A stretch of DNA of 64,000 bases. Origin: Nioella sp. MMSF_3534. GTDB lineage: Bacteria > Pseudomonadota > Alphaproteobacteria > Rhodobacterales > Rhodobacteraceae. Below the pieces are notes generated by a model. That model was not told the DNA's origin. It did no database searches and saw only the letters and a list, made by a program, of their open reading frames with translations. The position numbers and the translations under genes are program-made. This document shows, piece by piece, positions 38,958 through 47,596 of this stretch; within the stretch, counting starts at the first letter, position 1, and every line of letters begins with the position of its first letter. The DNA is taken from contig NZ_JASHJX010000014.1 of the NCBI RefSeq assembly GCF_030732985.1, positions 1 to 64,000 of the forward strand. The letters are read 5' to 3'.

Positions 38958-39593
38958 TCAGTCGTTGTCGGTCAGCCCCGCACCGGCCCCGGCAAGGCGG
39001 CTTTCTTCGGTGGCAGGCGCATAGGTGCGATGCGCGAAGCTGTTGAGGGCCGCCACGGTGTCCGCAGAACAGGCGGACCGCAGCCCCTCGGCCACGGTGT
39101 CCCCTGCCGGATCGACGCCGAACCGGAGGGTTACGGGCGCAGAGACAGGCGAAGGGATGTCTTTCGTTTGGGTCAGGGTTCCCTCGGGGGACAGGGTGAC
39201 TGCCGTATCAGCGACCCCGATTCCGACCGTCCGCCCCTGAGCGGTCGCCATCCAGGACAGGAACGGGAGCAGCAGCAGCGGGCTTGCCAGATCGGGCAGG
39301 GTGATCGGGTCTGGGCCGGACCCGGCCATGCCGTCGGCCAGCATCGTGCCCGCAAGGATCGGGCAGGCGGTGCCGTCGGGGGCGGTCCAGTCGTCGGCAT
39401 CGGGGGTAAAGCTGGCCAGGTCCTGACCGTCCACGCGCTTCAGGTGGTCAACCAGTGCCTGAGCACCCGGCAGGCCCCGCGCCTCCAGCCAGCGCACGGC
39501 GCGGCCTGCCTCTTCTGCCAGGCCCCAGGAATATCCCGCGCCACGGGCGGCTTTGCGGGACAGGGCTTCGATCTCGTTCAGGGACCAGGTCAC
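38958..39593 (-). CDS. DUF3726 family protein
   Basis: 211 residues, no signal peptide. The N-terminus SLNEIEALSRKAARGAGYSWGLAEEAGRAVRWLE is the DUF3726 signature. A central hydrophobic segment (LPDLASPLLLLPFLSWMA, about 100-117) might be a buried core rather than a TM. Function unknown. Starts at GTG 39593 within the stop of the 564-residue unknown gene (GTGA), with GAGGAGG in front, so the two are made together. Last gene of the aldehyde dehydrogenase / dipeptidase / BCCT operon. Confidence 0.75.
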   Translation of the reverse strand: MTWSLNEIEALSRKAARGAGYSWGLAEEAGRAVRWLEARGLPGAQALVDHLKRVDGQDLASFTPDADDWTAPDGTACPILAGTMLADGMAGSGPDPITLPDLASPLLLLPFLSWMATAQGRTVGIGVADTAVTLSPEGTLTQTKDIPSPVSAPVTLRFGVDPAGDTVAEGLRSACSADTVAALNSFAHRTYAPATEESRLAGAGAGLTDND

Positions 39594-41284
39594 TCTGCGG
39601 CCTCCTCTGCCGGGGGGAAGGTCCAGTCATCGGCTTCGCCTTCCGCCAGATCACCGGGGAAGGGGGCGTGCTGGAACATGTTGATGCGCACCCAACGGTC
39701 CGAGCGCGGATCGAAATGCACGGCCCCGAAAAAGGCCAGCTTGGCGCGCAGCAGATCAATCGGCAGCAGGCCCGCGCCGATGGTGTTGTCGCGGATCTCG
39801 GCATAGGGGAAGCGGGCTGCAATCTGCGCTCGGCGGGCGATGTGGCGATGTTCAGGATGATCCATCAGGAAGCGGGCCACGGTCCCGGCATTGCTGGCCA
39901 GCAGATCGGCATGCATCCGGGCGGCATCGCGACCGGGGCAAAGCGGCAGTTCGTAGGGTTCCACCGGTTCGGCAAAGCGGTCGCCAAGGCGCGGTTCCAG
40001 CTTCTCCTCGGAGGTGTACCACACGTTTTCCTGCGCGGCCTGTGCCGTCCAGTCGATGGTCAGTGCGAAGCCGTATATATCTTCCACGTGAGCGCGGAAC
40101 TCATCGAGCGGCATGGTGCCGTCAATCCGCGTCGGCGCGGCTTCATCGGCGGCCATATCGTCGGCCAGCCCATCCACCAGATCGCCATGCGGTTCCAGCA
40201 GCAGCGAGACAAGCTGCTCCTGTCCTTCTAGGGTCAGATTGGCTTCCCCCCATTCCCACAGCGCGTTCCATGGCTGCGGGCCGGACAGGTCGGTCTCAGC
40301 CAGGTGGGTTGCAAGCGCATCCATGTCGCGGCGAAGATCGGCCAGCTTGCGTTGCTGGATCGGGTGTTCCGAATGCCAGTCCTGCGCATTGATCTGGGCG
40401 CGACGGGTGAAGCTGCGCACAGCCTCGGCCGTGCCGGGCAGCGCCGAGGGCAACGAGCGGACGCGTGCCAGCGCCTCTTCCCGCGCGGCGATCCAGTTGT
40501 TCAGCAGGACCGGATGATTGATCAGATAGGGCGCCATGCCAAGCCCGGTGGAATTGCCAATCCCGAAACGGCGACGGAGCGCGGGGGCCAGCGTAATGGC
40601 GGTTTCGGGGCTGCGCACTCGGGCCATGTGTTCCACAAGGTCCATCACGAAGGCGCGGGTCAGAAAGACGCTCAGCATCTCGACCTGGAAGGGTGCGTGG
40701 AATTCGGGTCGGTCGGCGGTCTTCTCTCGATCCGCCGCGCCCAGTTTGCCGGAACCATAGACGGCGGTCGTACGCATCAGATAGCCCACATCGGCCACAC
40801 GGGCCTCATCGGGCTGCTGGCCAGCGGCCAAAGCCTCGACCACATGATCCCAGAGCCGCACAGACCGGTTGGCGCGGCTGACCGAGAGGGAAGTGTCATC
40901 GACCCGGCCCGCCTCCTGCAGCGGAATATTGGCGCGCAGGCGTTCAATTTCTGCCCGGTCCGGGATGCCATCGTAGAGCGTAAAGGTCGCGTCCCATTCG
41001 GTGGCGATCACCCGGTCGGACCGTTTCTCGGGCGGCAGATCATTGGCGAAGGCGACCAGTGAATAGCTGTGATCGGGGCCATGGGCGGTATAGACGGCGT
41101 GACCAACGCCCTTGGCGTCCACCTCGAATTCACGACGCTCGAACCGCCAGTTCTCGGCCTTCAGGCGGCGCAGAAGGACCCGCATGAAGGACAGGCGACA
41201 CTGGTGGAAGGACCCCATGCGCGCCAGGGTCATCACCGTGTTCGGGTCGCGCGGGGCGATAGTGTCGGTGTCTGTCTGGGTCAT
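39590..41284 (-). CDS. Conserved protein of unknown function, 564 residues
   Basis: Not assigned to a known enzyme family. Soluble, acidic, no signal peptide. Segments that look conserved: MTLARMGSFHQCRLSFMRVLLRRL at the N-terminus (positions 15-40), GNSTGLGMAPYLINHPVLLNNWI (about 240-262), a Trp-rich middle (PWNALWEWGEANL) and INMFQHAPFPGD at the C-terminus. Start at 41284 is fixed by GGAGGA; an upstream extension to 41329 has none. Coupled by GTGA to the DUF3726 gene and in one operon with BCCT carrier, dipeptidase and aldehyde dehydrogenase. The context suggests a role in breaking down the imported compound (inference). Confidence 0.75.
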   Translation of the reverse strand: MTQTDTDTIAPRDPNTVMTLARMGSFHQCRLSFMRVLLRRLKAENWRFERREFEVDAKGVGHAVYTAHGPDHSYSLVAFANDLPPEKRSDRVIATEWDATFTLYDGIPDRAEIERLRANIPLQEAGRVDDTSLSVSRANRSVRLWDHVVEALAAGQQPDEARVADVGYLMRTTAVYGSGKLGAADREKTADRPEFHAPFQVEMLSVFLTRAFVMDLVEHMARVRSPETAITLAPALRRRFGIGNSTGLGMAPYLINHPVLLNNWIAAREEALARVRSLPSALPGTAEAVRSFTRRAQINAQDWHSEHPIQQRKLADLRRDMDALATHLAETDLSGPQPWNALWEWGEANLTLEGQEQLVSLLLEPHGDLVDGLADDMAADEAAPTRIDGTMPLDEFRAHVEDIYGFALTIDWTAQAAQENVWYTSEEKLEPRLGDRFAEPVEPYELPLCPGRDAARMHADLLASNAGTVARFLMDHPEHRHIARRAQIAARFPYAEIRDNTIGAGLLPIDLLRAKLAFFGAVHFDPRSDRWVRINMFQHAPFPGDLAEGEADDWTFPPAEEAAE

Positions 41285-41354
41285 ATGGGGTCCTCCTTCC
41301 CGTGAGTTGTTCTGTGGTGGCGGCCCCAACAGCTCGGGACCGCCGGTGGTTTCG

Positions 41355-42902
41355 TCAGCTGCGCCCCTTGGCCAGCGTGATCCTGAGCGCGTCCCAGAGC
41401 GAGGGCAGCAGCACCAGAGACACCGGCACGGCGGTGACGACGATGAAGCTTTGCAGTTTCCCGATGGTGCCCGAGCCGGTGTAGATCAGGATCAGCGCCA
41501 TCACCCCCATGGCCACGCCCCAGAAGACGCGGACGGGCAGGGCGGGCTTGTCCTCGTTCGACATGGCAACCGAGATCACATAGGTCATCGAGTCGCCCGT
41601 GGTGGCCACGAAGACCGTGGTCAGGATCAGGAACAGCACCGAGACGATGAAGCCCATGGGCAGTTGCTGGGTGATGGCCAGCAGCGCGGCGGGCAGGTTG
41701 AAGCCCTCGAATGCGGTCGAGACGGAACCGGGGGTTTCCAGCTCGAACCACAGCCCGGTGCCGCCCACGATGGTGAACCAGAAATTGGTCACGATGGGGG
41801 CGACGATGGCCAGCATGATCACGATCGAGCGGATCGACCGGCCCCGGCTGACACGGGCGATGAACATCGCCATCAGCGGCCCGTAGCCCAGGAACCAACC
41901 CCAGAAGAACACCGTCCACCAGCCAAGCCAGCCTGCCTCACCAAAGAGCCCCGCATCGCCGCGATGCAGCGCCATCGGGATGAAATCGGTGATGTAGGTG
42001 GTGAAGCCGCCAAAGAAGCTGGAAAAGATGAAACCGGTGGGGCCCGCGATCAGCATGAAGGCCAGCAGAACGCCCGCCAGGATCACGTTGAACCGGCTGA
42101 GGATCTGGATGCCCTTGGACAGGCCCGACATGGCCGACGCGGTGTAAAGCGCCACAAGGCCAAGGATCACAACCGCCTGGGTGGCAAAGCTGTCGGGAAT
42201 GCCGAACAGCGCGTTCAGCCCATAGCTGACCTGCAGGCCCAGAAAGCCGATGGGGCCAACGGTGCCCGCCACAACCGCGATGATGCAGGACGCATCGGCA
42301 ATCAGCCCGATGGGGCCATTGATCGCGCGGTCGCCAAACAGCGGATAGAGCAGCGTGCGCGGGGCCAGCGGCAGGCCCTTTTCATAGTGGTAATGCATCA
42401 GCATGACCGTGGTCAGCGCGCCAAGGATGGCCCAGGCCAGGAAACCCCAATGCATGAAGGATTGGGCCATGGCAGGGGCCACATCGGCCGCCGTTCCACC
42501 CTCGCCGCCGAAATGGGGCGGGGAATAGAGGAAATGCGCCATCGGCTCGGCTGCGGCCCAGAAGACACCGCCGCCTGCCAGAAGCGTGCACATGATCATC
42601 GCGCCCCACTGGAACACGGGGAATTCAGGCGCGGTCAGGCCGCCCATCAGGGCCTTGCCACCGGGAAGGACAACCAGCACGAGGCCGATCACGAACGTGG
42701 CGAGCAGAAGGATCTGCCAGTAGAGCCCGAAGAAGCGGGCCGACCAGGCAAAGCCGGTATCGACAAGGCTCGACAGCAGGTCGAGGTCGAAAAGCGCGAT
42801 CAGGCAGAAGATCGCGATAAAGCCGCCGGTGATGATGAAGAGCGGCTTGTTGATATGCCCCAACCCGCTGCTGGCGGTCTGTGGAGCGGTTGCGTCGGTC
42901 AT
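41355..42902 (-). CDS. BCCT-family betaine/carnitine/choline-type transporter
   Basis: 515-residue carrier with about 12 TM segments. BCCT motifs are MAHFLYSPPHFGGEGG and FMHWGFLAWAI with WAIL near 150-170, and FFWGWFLGYGPLMAMFIARVSRGRSIR near 310, which contains the family's aromatic box region. Starts at 42902 with GGGAGGA; a 14-residue extension is not needed. It imports a zwitterionic or quaternary amine. No long C-terminal osmosensing tail is present, so this is likely a catabolic rather than an osmotic carrier (inference). Confidence 0.92.
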   Translation of the reverse strand: MTDATAPQTASSGLGHINKPLFIITGGFIAIFCLIALFDLDLLSSLVDTGFAWSARFFGLYWQILLLATFVIGLVLVVLPGGKALMGGLTAPEFPVFQWGAMIMCTLLAGGGVFWAAAEPMAHFLYSPPHFGGEGGTAADVAPAMAQSFMHWGFLAWAILGALTTVMLMHYHYEKGLPLAPRTLLYPLFGDRAINGPIGLIADASCIIAVVAGTVGPIGFLGLQVSYGLNALFGIPDSFATQAVVILGLVALYTASAMSGLSKGIQILSRFNVILAGVLLAFMLIAGPTGFIFSSFFGGFTTYITDFIPMALHRGDAGLFGEAGWLGWWTVFFWGWFLGYGPLMAMFIARVSRGRSIRSIVIMLAIVAPIVTNFWFTIVGGTGLWFELETPGSVSTAFEGFNLPAALLAITQQLPMGFIVSVLFLILTTVFVATTGDSMTYVISVAMSNEDKPALPVRVFWGVAMGVMALILIYTGSGTIGKLQSFIVVTAVPVSLVLLPSLWDALRITLAKGRS

Positions 42903-42972
42903 TCTGTCCTCCCTCGCGAATAACCGTGGGTGCCTTGGCTGCACAGAATGCAGCGCGGGCGCAGTCCGGCCA

Positions 42973-43950
42973 TCAGGCCGGGGTGAAGTTTTCCTTGAAG
43001 AACCGGTGCCAGTTGCCGCCCATCAGGCCCGCGACCTCCTCGTCGCTGAAGCCCTTGGCGCTGAGGCCCGCTTCGATATTTCCGAAATCGCGGTTGTCGC
43101 CGAACCAATCGGGCATGGGCGGGAAACCGGGCGCGGCGGCGCTGCCCTCGCCATAGTCGATTTCCTTGGTCCAGCGGCCCACGCGCATCCATTCCACGAT
43201 ACTGTCGGGCTGATCCTGACAGAGGTCGCTGCCAATGCCGAAGTGTTCGACGCCGAACCGTTCGGCGGCGTCCGCAATCATGGAACAGAAGCTGTCCAGC
43301 GTGCAGGCGGACTTGTCCTTGAGGTGATGGGGATAGAGCGAGAAGCCCATCATGCCGCCGTTTTCGGTCACCGCGCGCACCACGTCGTCGCGCTTGTTGC
43401 GAAGCGCAGGCTGCCAGCTGTGCAGGTTGGCGTGGGTGATCGTGATGGGCCGGGTGCTGACCTCTGCCGCTTCGATGGTGGACCGGTCGGCGCTGTGGCT
43501 CATGTCGATGACCAGGCCCACGCGGTTCATCTCCTTGATGACCTGCTTGCCCATACGGGTCAGCCCCGGATCTTCCGCCTCATAGCAGCCCGTCGCCAGC
43601 AGCGACTGGTTGTTGTAGCTCAGCTGCATGAACCGCGCGCCGAGCTTGTGCCAGACTTCGACGAGGCCGATATCGTCCTCGATCGGGCTGGGGTTCTGGA
43701 AGCCGAAGAAGATCGCGGTGCGCCCGGTTTCGCGGGCTTTTTCCACATCGCTGGCCCACTGCCCGTGAAAGATCAGATCCGGGAACTGCTCGAACCAGCG
43801 GTTCCATTTCTCGACATTCAGAACCGTCTCGCGGAAATTCTCGTGATAGGCGATGGTGACATGAACCGCGTCCACGCCACCTTCGCGCATCTGCCGGAAG
43901 ATCTTTTCCGACCAGTTTGCATATTGCAGGCAGTCGATCCGATAGGTCAT
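42973..43950 (-). CDS. Membrane dipeptidase family (peptidase M19)
   Basis: 325-residue renal-dipeptidase-type zinc hydrolase. The recognisable order is VHVTIAYHENF at the N-terminus, GLVIDMSHSADRS with metal His, ITHANLHSWQPALRNKRDD with metal His, and HFGIGSDLCQDQP with catalytic Asp. The usual first HxD motif is replaced by DAVHVTIAYHE, so metal site 1 may differ. A member of this family lies in the glycine betaine catabolic cluster of Pseudomonas, so it may not act on dipeptides. Overlaps the aldehyde dehydrogenase by 4 bp. Confidence 0.88.
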   Translation of the reverse strand: MTYRIDCLQYANWSEKIFRQMREGGVDAVHVTIAYHENFRETVLNVEKWNRWFEQFPDLIFHGQWASDVEKARETGRTAIFFGFQNPSPIEDDIGLVEVWHKLGARFMQLSYNNQSLLATGCYEAEDPGLTRMGKQVIKEMNRVGLVIDMSHSADRSTIEAAEVSTRPITITHANLHSWQPALRNKRDDVVRAVTENGGMMGFSLYPHHLKDKSACTLDSFCSMIADAAERFGVEHFGIGSDLCQDQPDSIVEWMRVGRWTKEIDYGEGSAAAPGFPPMPDWFGDNRDFGNIEAGLSAKGFSDEEVAGLMGGNWHRFFKENFTPA

Positions 43951-45398
43951 TCCGGTGCCCCCGCAGAGATATAGGCGGTCTTCACCGTGGTGTAGAATTC
44001 CGCCGCCGTCCGGCCCTGTTCACGGGGGCCATAGCTGCTGTCGCCGCGCCCGCCGAAGGGCACGTGATAGTCGGTGCCGGCTGTGGGCAGGTTGACGGTG
44101 ACAACGCCGGTGCGGGCGTTGCGGCGGAAATGGGTGGCGCGCGCTATAGAGCGGGTGACGATGCCGGATGTCAGGCCGAAATTCGTGTCGTTGACGGTGG
44201 CCAGCGCCTCGTCATAGCTGCCCACCTTGATGACGGAGGTGAGCGGCGCGAACATCTCCTCTCGGTTTATCGCCATGTCGTTGCGGGTGTTCAGGAACAC
44301 GCCGGGGGACATGTAATAGCCCTCGGTTTCCATGTTCAGGCGCAGGCCACCACAGGCCAGTTCGGCGCCTTCGGATTTGCCGAGGTCCACATAGGCGAGG
44401 TTTTCATCGAGCTGCTGCTGGCTGACCACCGGCCCCATCTGGGTGCCTTCTGCCAGCGCGTGACCCACTTTCATCGCCTTCGCGCCAGCGACCAGCTTTT
44501 CGACAAAGGCATCATGGATGCCCTCATGCACCACAAGACGTGAGGACGCGGTGCATTTCTGACCGGTGCCGCCGAAGGCGCCCCCAAGGGCCAGCGTCAC
44601 GGCCAGATCGAGATCAGCGTCATCCATCACGGCGAGCGCGTTCTTCGATCCCATCTCGGCCTGGATCTTGGTGAAGTTCTGCACGGCAGCGGCGGCGATG
44701 CCGCGCCCCACGGGGACAGAGCCGGTGAAGGAAATGGCATTGACGCGCGGGCTTTCCACCAGACGCTGGCCCACGTCGCGGCCCGCGCCCATGACGAGAT
44801 TGAAGAGCCCCTTCGGGATGTCCTGGCGGCTGATGATCTCGGTCAGCGCCACGGCACTGGCGGGTGTCGCGTTGGCGGGCTTCCAGATCACCGCGTTGCC
44901 GTAGCACAGCGCGGGTGCGATCTTCCAGGATGCGGTTGCGGTCGGGAAGTTCCAGGGGGAAATCACCGCCACGACGCCCACGGGTTCGCGGCGCACGTCG
45001 ATTTCGACGCCCGCGCGGACGCTGTCGGCATTCTCACCCAGTTGCCGCAGGCATTCTGCGGCGTAGTAGGTGAAGAACTGACCGGCGCGATAGACCTCGC
45101 CCTTGCCCTCGGCCAGCGGCTTGCCTTCTTCGCGGGAGAGAAGCGTGCCCAGTTCCTCGGCCCGCGCCATCAGTTCGTTGCCGATATTCATCAGGACGGC
45201 CTGCTTGCGTTCCATGCCGTAAGCGGCCCATTCCGCCTGTGCGCGGGTGGCGGCGTCCAGCGCGTCGTCAAGCTGCGTAGCACTCGCCTGTGTGAACATC
45301 CCAACGAGGTCGCTCAGATCCGACGGATTGCGGTTCTCGATCTCGGAAATCCCCGACACCCATTCCCCGGCGATGTAATTCAGCTTTGTCTCGGTCAT
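43947..45398 (-). CDS. Aldehyde dehydrogenase, 2-oxoglutarate-semialdehyde type
   Basis: 483-residue NAD(P)-dependent aldehyde dehydrogenase. Motifs: ISPWNFPTA near 150, ITFTGS-like SFTGSVPVGRG near 230, base Glu in AEMGSKNA (about 252) and nucleophile Cys in GGTGQKCTASSR (about 286). Closest in character to YcbD / alpha-ketoglutaric-semialdehyde dehydrogenases, but the substrate is not fixed by sequence. GAGGA precedes the ATG at 45398. First gene of the five-gene minus-strand operon controlled by the upstream LysR box. Confidence 0.9.
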   Translation of the reverse strand: MTETKLNYIAGEWVSGISEIENRNPSDLSDLVGMFTQASATQLDDALDAATRAQAEWAAYGMERKQAVLMNIGNELMARAEELGTLLSREEGKPLAEGKGEVYRAGQFFTYYAAECLRQLGENADSVRAGVEIDVRREPVGVVAVISPWNFPTATASWKIAPALCYGNAVIWKPANATPASAVALTEIISRQDIPKGLFNLVMGAGRDVGQRLVESPRVNAISFTGSVPVGRGIAAAAVQNFTKIQAEMGSKNALAVMDDADLDLAVTLALGGAFGGTGQKCTASSRLVVHEGIHDAFVEKLVAGAKAMKVGHALAEGTQMGPVVSQQQLDENLAYVDLGKSEGAELACGGLRLNMETEGYYMSPGVFLNTRNDMAINREEMFAPLTSVIKVGSYDEALATVNDTNFGLTSGIVTRSIARATHFRRNARTGVVTVNLPTAGTDYHVPFGGRGDSSYGPREQGRTAAEFYTTVKTAYISAGAPE

Positions 45399-45485
45399 CT
45401 GGCGGTCCTCTTTCTGCGCGCGTGTTAACAGCGGCAGAGGGCCACAGAGAGGAGATTCAGGCAAACGCAAAGAAATTGAATTTGC

Positions 45486-45500
45486 TTCAGCAATGCTGAA
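45486..45500. promoter_or_regulatory. Regulator box in front of the aldehyde dehydrogenase operon
   Basis: TTCAGCA-A-TGCTGAA is a perfect 15-bp palindrome in the 103-bp gap between the LysR stop and the aldehyde dehydrogenase start. It has the form TTCA-N7-TGAA, containing the T-N11-A core of LysR sites. It shares 11 of 15 positions with the box at 46398. Confidence 0.65.
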
Positions 45501-45501
45501 C

Positions 45502-46383
45502 TTAGTGGTCCACGCCCGTGATCCGCGCCAATCGGATCGATTCCACCAGCGCCCGCGCGGCGGGGGTCAGCATCTGCCGGGGTTGGGTGATCAACCAGAC
45601 CTCTCGCCGTGCCCTGACATTGGCCAGCGGCAGAAAGGCCAGATCGGTGAATTCGGGCAGCACCACCAGCCGGGGCAGCACGGTGATACCCACACCAGCC
45701 TTGACCAGCCCCAAAAGCGAGGCGGTATTGCGCACCATCAGCCGGGCACTATCGAGGATGGGCGCAAACCCTTCGTCCCGGATCTGGCTGCACAAGCCAT
45801 TGGCGATGAAGTCGATCCCCTCCAGATCCGACCATGTCAGCTGGTCCCAGTCTTTCGCCAGAGGATGGTCGCGGCGGCAAATCACGCCGAACCGGTCGGA
45901 AAACAGCGGGCGGCAGTCGAACCCCTGAAGCGCGCCGATGCTGGCCAGACCGATATCGGCCCGCTCTGCCTGCAAGTCCTGGTGCACGGCGGCGGAATCC
46001 ATGTCGGCCATGTCGATGCGCACATTCGGGTGGTCCTGAAGGAAGCGATGCAGGATCGGCGGCAGAACCGATTGCGCCAGCGACGGCGTGACCGACAGCC
46101 GGACAAAGCCAAGCTCTGCCCGAGACAACCCCTCGATGGTGGACACCGTGCGGTCGAAGTGGTCCAGCTCTCGCCGCGCCTCGTTGTGGATCAGTTGGCC
46201 AAGCGGCGTCAGGCGCGATTTGCGGGCCGTTTCGAACAGGGGGGCGCCGATATGGTCCTCGAATTGCTTGAGCATCATTGACACGGCAGAGGGCGTGCGC
46301 CCCAGAACCGCCGCCGCATCGGCAAGCGAGCCTTGGTCCACGACAGCCCGGAAACAGCGCAGCATCTCGATCTTGATGGACAT
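45502..46383 (-). CDS. LysR-family regulator of the BCCT/dipeptidase operon and ridA
   Basis: 293 residues with N-terminal HTH (MLRCFRAVVDQGSLADAAAVLGRTPSAVSMMLKQFE, about 7-42) and a LysR effector domain. It sits between the aldehyde dehydrogenase operon (same strand) and a divergent RidA gene, with the same TTCA-N7-TGAA box on both sides, so it probably controls both and itself. Confidence 0.9.
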   Translation of the reverse strand: MSIKIEMLRCFRAVVDQGSLADAAAVLGRTPSAVSMMLKQFEDHIGAPLFETARKSRLTPLGQLIHNEARRELDHFDRTVSTIEGLSRAELGFVRLSVTPSLAQSVLPPILHRFLQDHPNVRIDMADMDSAAVHQDLQAERADIGLASIGALQGFDCRPLFSDRFGVICRRDHPLAKDWDQLTWSDLEGIDFIANGLCSQIRDEGFAPILDSARLMVRNTASLLGLVKAGVGITVLPRLVVLPEFTDLAFLPLANVRARREVWLITQPRQMLTPAARALVESIRLARITGVDH

Positions 46384-46397
46384 GGGTCGCTCCGAAT

Positions 46398-46412
46398 TTC
46401 AATTTTGCTGAA
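46398..46412. promoter_or_regulatory. Regulator box in the lysR-ridA divergent promoter
   Basis: TTCA-ATTTTGC-TGAA lies 15 bp before the LysR start and 88 bp before the RidA gene. It shares TTCA and TGCTGAA with the perfect palindrome at 45486-45500. A classic position for LysR autoregulation plus control of the divergent gene. Confidence 0.6.
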
Positions 46413-46499
46413 TTAGATTCCACAAATTTGAGCCTGTTGCAATCCGGGGTGGGGCGCTATGCCTAACCGCGTTCGAAACGCAACTGGACCTCCCCTCCC

Positions 46500-46874
46500 A
46501 TGAACATGATGACCTCCCCCGCCGCTCCCGTGACCAAGCTTGGCGGTTCCTCCCGTTTTTCGGCAATCGCCGTGCATAACGGCCTCGTGCACCTCGCCGG
46601 CCAGGTGTCCCAACTGGAAGACGGCGATATCGCCGCGCAGTCCCGCGACGTCTTCGCCAAAGTCGACGCGCTGCTGGCCGAGGCCGGTGCCGCCCGTGAA
46701 AACCTGATCTCGGTCCAGATCTGGCTGCGCGAAATGGAAGACTACGCCGGCATGAACGCGGTTTGGGACGAATGGGTGTCCGACATCACCCCGCCCACGC
46801 GCGTCTGCGTCGAGGCCCGCATGGCCAAGCCGCATTACCGCATCGAAGTGCTGGCCCTCGCCGCCATCGGGTGA
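46500..46874 (+). CDS. RidA family protein (reactive enamine/imine deaminase)
   Basis: 124 residues, the family length. HNGLVHLAGQV and PTRVCVEARM carry the RidA core, including the conserved Arg (PTRV) that binds substrate carboxylate. RidA proteins hydrolyse enamine/imine intermediates such as 2-aminoacrylate. Divergent from LysR with a shared operator, it may deal with an unstable intermediate of the amine breakdown in the neighbouring operon (inference). Start may be the ATG at 46500, 46506 or 46509; no strong ribosome site separates them. Confidence 0.88.
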   Translation: MNMMTSPAAPVTKLGGSSRFSAIAVHNGLVHLAGQVSQLEDGDIAAQSRDVFAKVDALLAEAGAARENLISVQIWLREMEDYAGMNAVWDEWVSDITPPTRVCVEARMAKPHYRIEVLALAAIG

Positions 46875-46896
46875 AACACTCCTGCCGCTGATCTCC

Positions 46897-46929
46897 CCCC
46901 CGGTCGGACAGGGTCCGGTCGGGGGTTTT
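46897..46929 (+). terminator. Rho-independent terminator after the RidA gene
   Basis: CCCCC-GGTC-GGAC (46897-46909) pairs with GTCC-GGTC-GGGGG (46913-46925), thirteen pairs including two wobble pairs, then TTTT. It lies 22 bp after the stop. Confidence 0.8.
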
Positions 46930-47092
46930 CTGAGGGGCACTTCGCACGCGGGCGAAGAATAGCGAGTGGACCGTTGTCAGACATGACGATCTCGAAGGCA
47001 AAGAAGCAGGTGCGCGGACCCGAGCATAAGCGTAGGGGGAAGGATTGCGTCACGTCAGCACCCGGATGCCAAGCGCTCCTGACGTTTGGGGT

Positions 47093-47596
47093 TCAAACTG
47101 CGGCTTCCGGGGAAAGGCTAAATGCCAGCAAGGATGGAAGGTTCAAACGCTCCAGCGATTCCAACCTTGACCTGGTGTAGAAACCGGCCTCGTGCAGCAT
47201 GTTCACGGTGCCAATGAAATCGCCCCGCAGCATCACGGGAATGTTCACCACGGACCCCAGTCCGAGCGACTCGATGAATTCATGGTCGGGAAAGACATCG
47301 GAGAAACCTTCGACCGAGTTGGCGACGAAAACCTCGCGCTGCATGATCACGATGTCTGTCCAACGATTGGGAATGATGGTCTTCAGGCCCGAGACGGGGT
47401 AGTTCTTTTGATCGCTGGTATAGATGCGGGCTGCAACGCCGCCTTCGGTGCTGTTCATCCTGAACACGGAACAGGAAAAAAGCCGGTGGCCAACGACGTC
47501 CTGGCACAGGCGCTCGAGCTCGGGGAAGAGGCTTGTCCACTGGTCCTTGCGAACGACTTCGCTGAAGCGCTGTAGCGGGGGGAAGTGGTCAAGCAT
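47093..47596 (-). CDS. GAF-domain protein
   Basis: 167 residues forming a single GAF domain (about 20-160; CSVFRMNSTEGGVAARIYTSD, LGLGSVVNIPVMLRGDFIGTVNMLHEAGFY). No output domain, so a stand-alone small-molecule sensor or an enzyme. It overlaps the M24 peptidase gene by 8 bp and is the last gene of the GntR / M24 / GAF operon. Ligand unknown. It is not the methionine-sulfoxide-reductase type as far as can be seen, because the paired active-site Cys are absent. Confidence 0.8.
   Translation of the reverse strand: MLDHFPPLQRFSEVVRKDQWTSLFPELERLCQDVVGHRLFSCSVFRMNSTEGGVAARIYTSDQKNYPVSGLKTIIPNRWTDIVIMQREVFVANSVEGFSDVFPDHEFIESLGLGSVVNIPVMLRGDFIGTVNMLHEAGFYTRSRLESLERLNLPSLLAFSLSPEAAV

Noticed and set aside
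41112-42923. 603-codon open frame on the plus strand
   Set aside because: Antisense to the BCCT gene, low-complexity His/Asp/Gln-rich product typical of a shadow in GC-rich DNA; no ribosome site.
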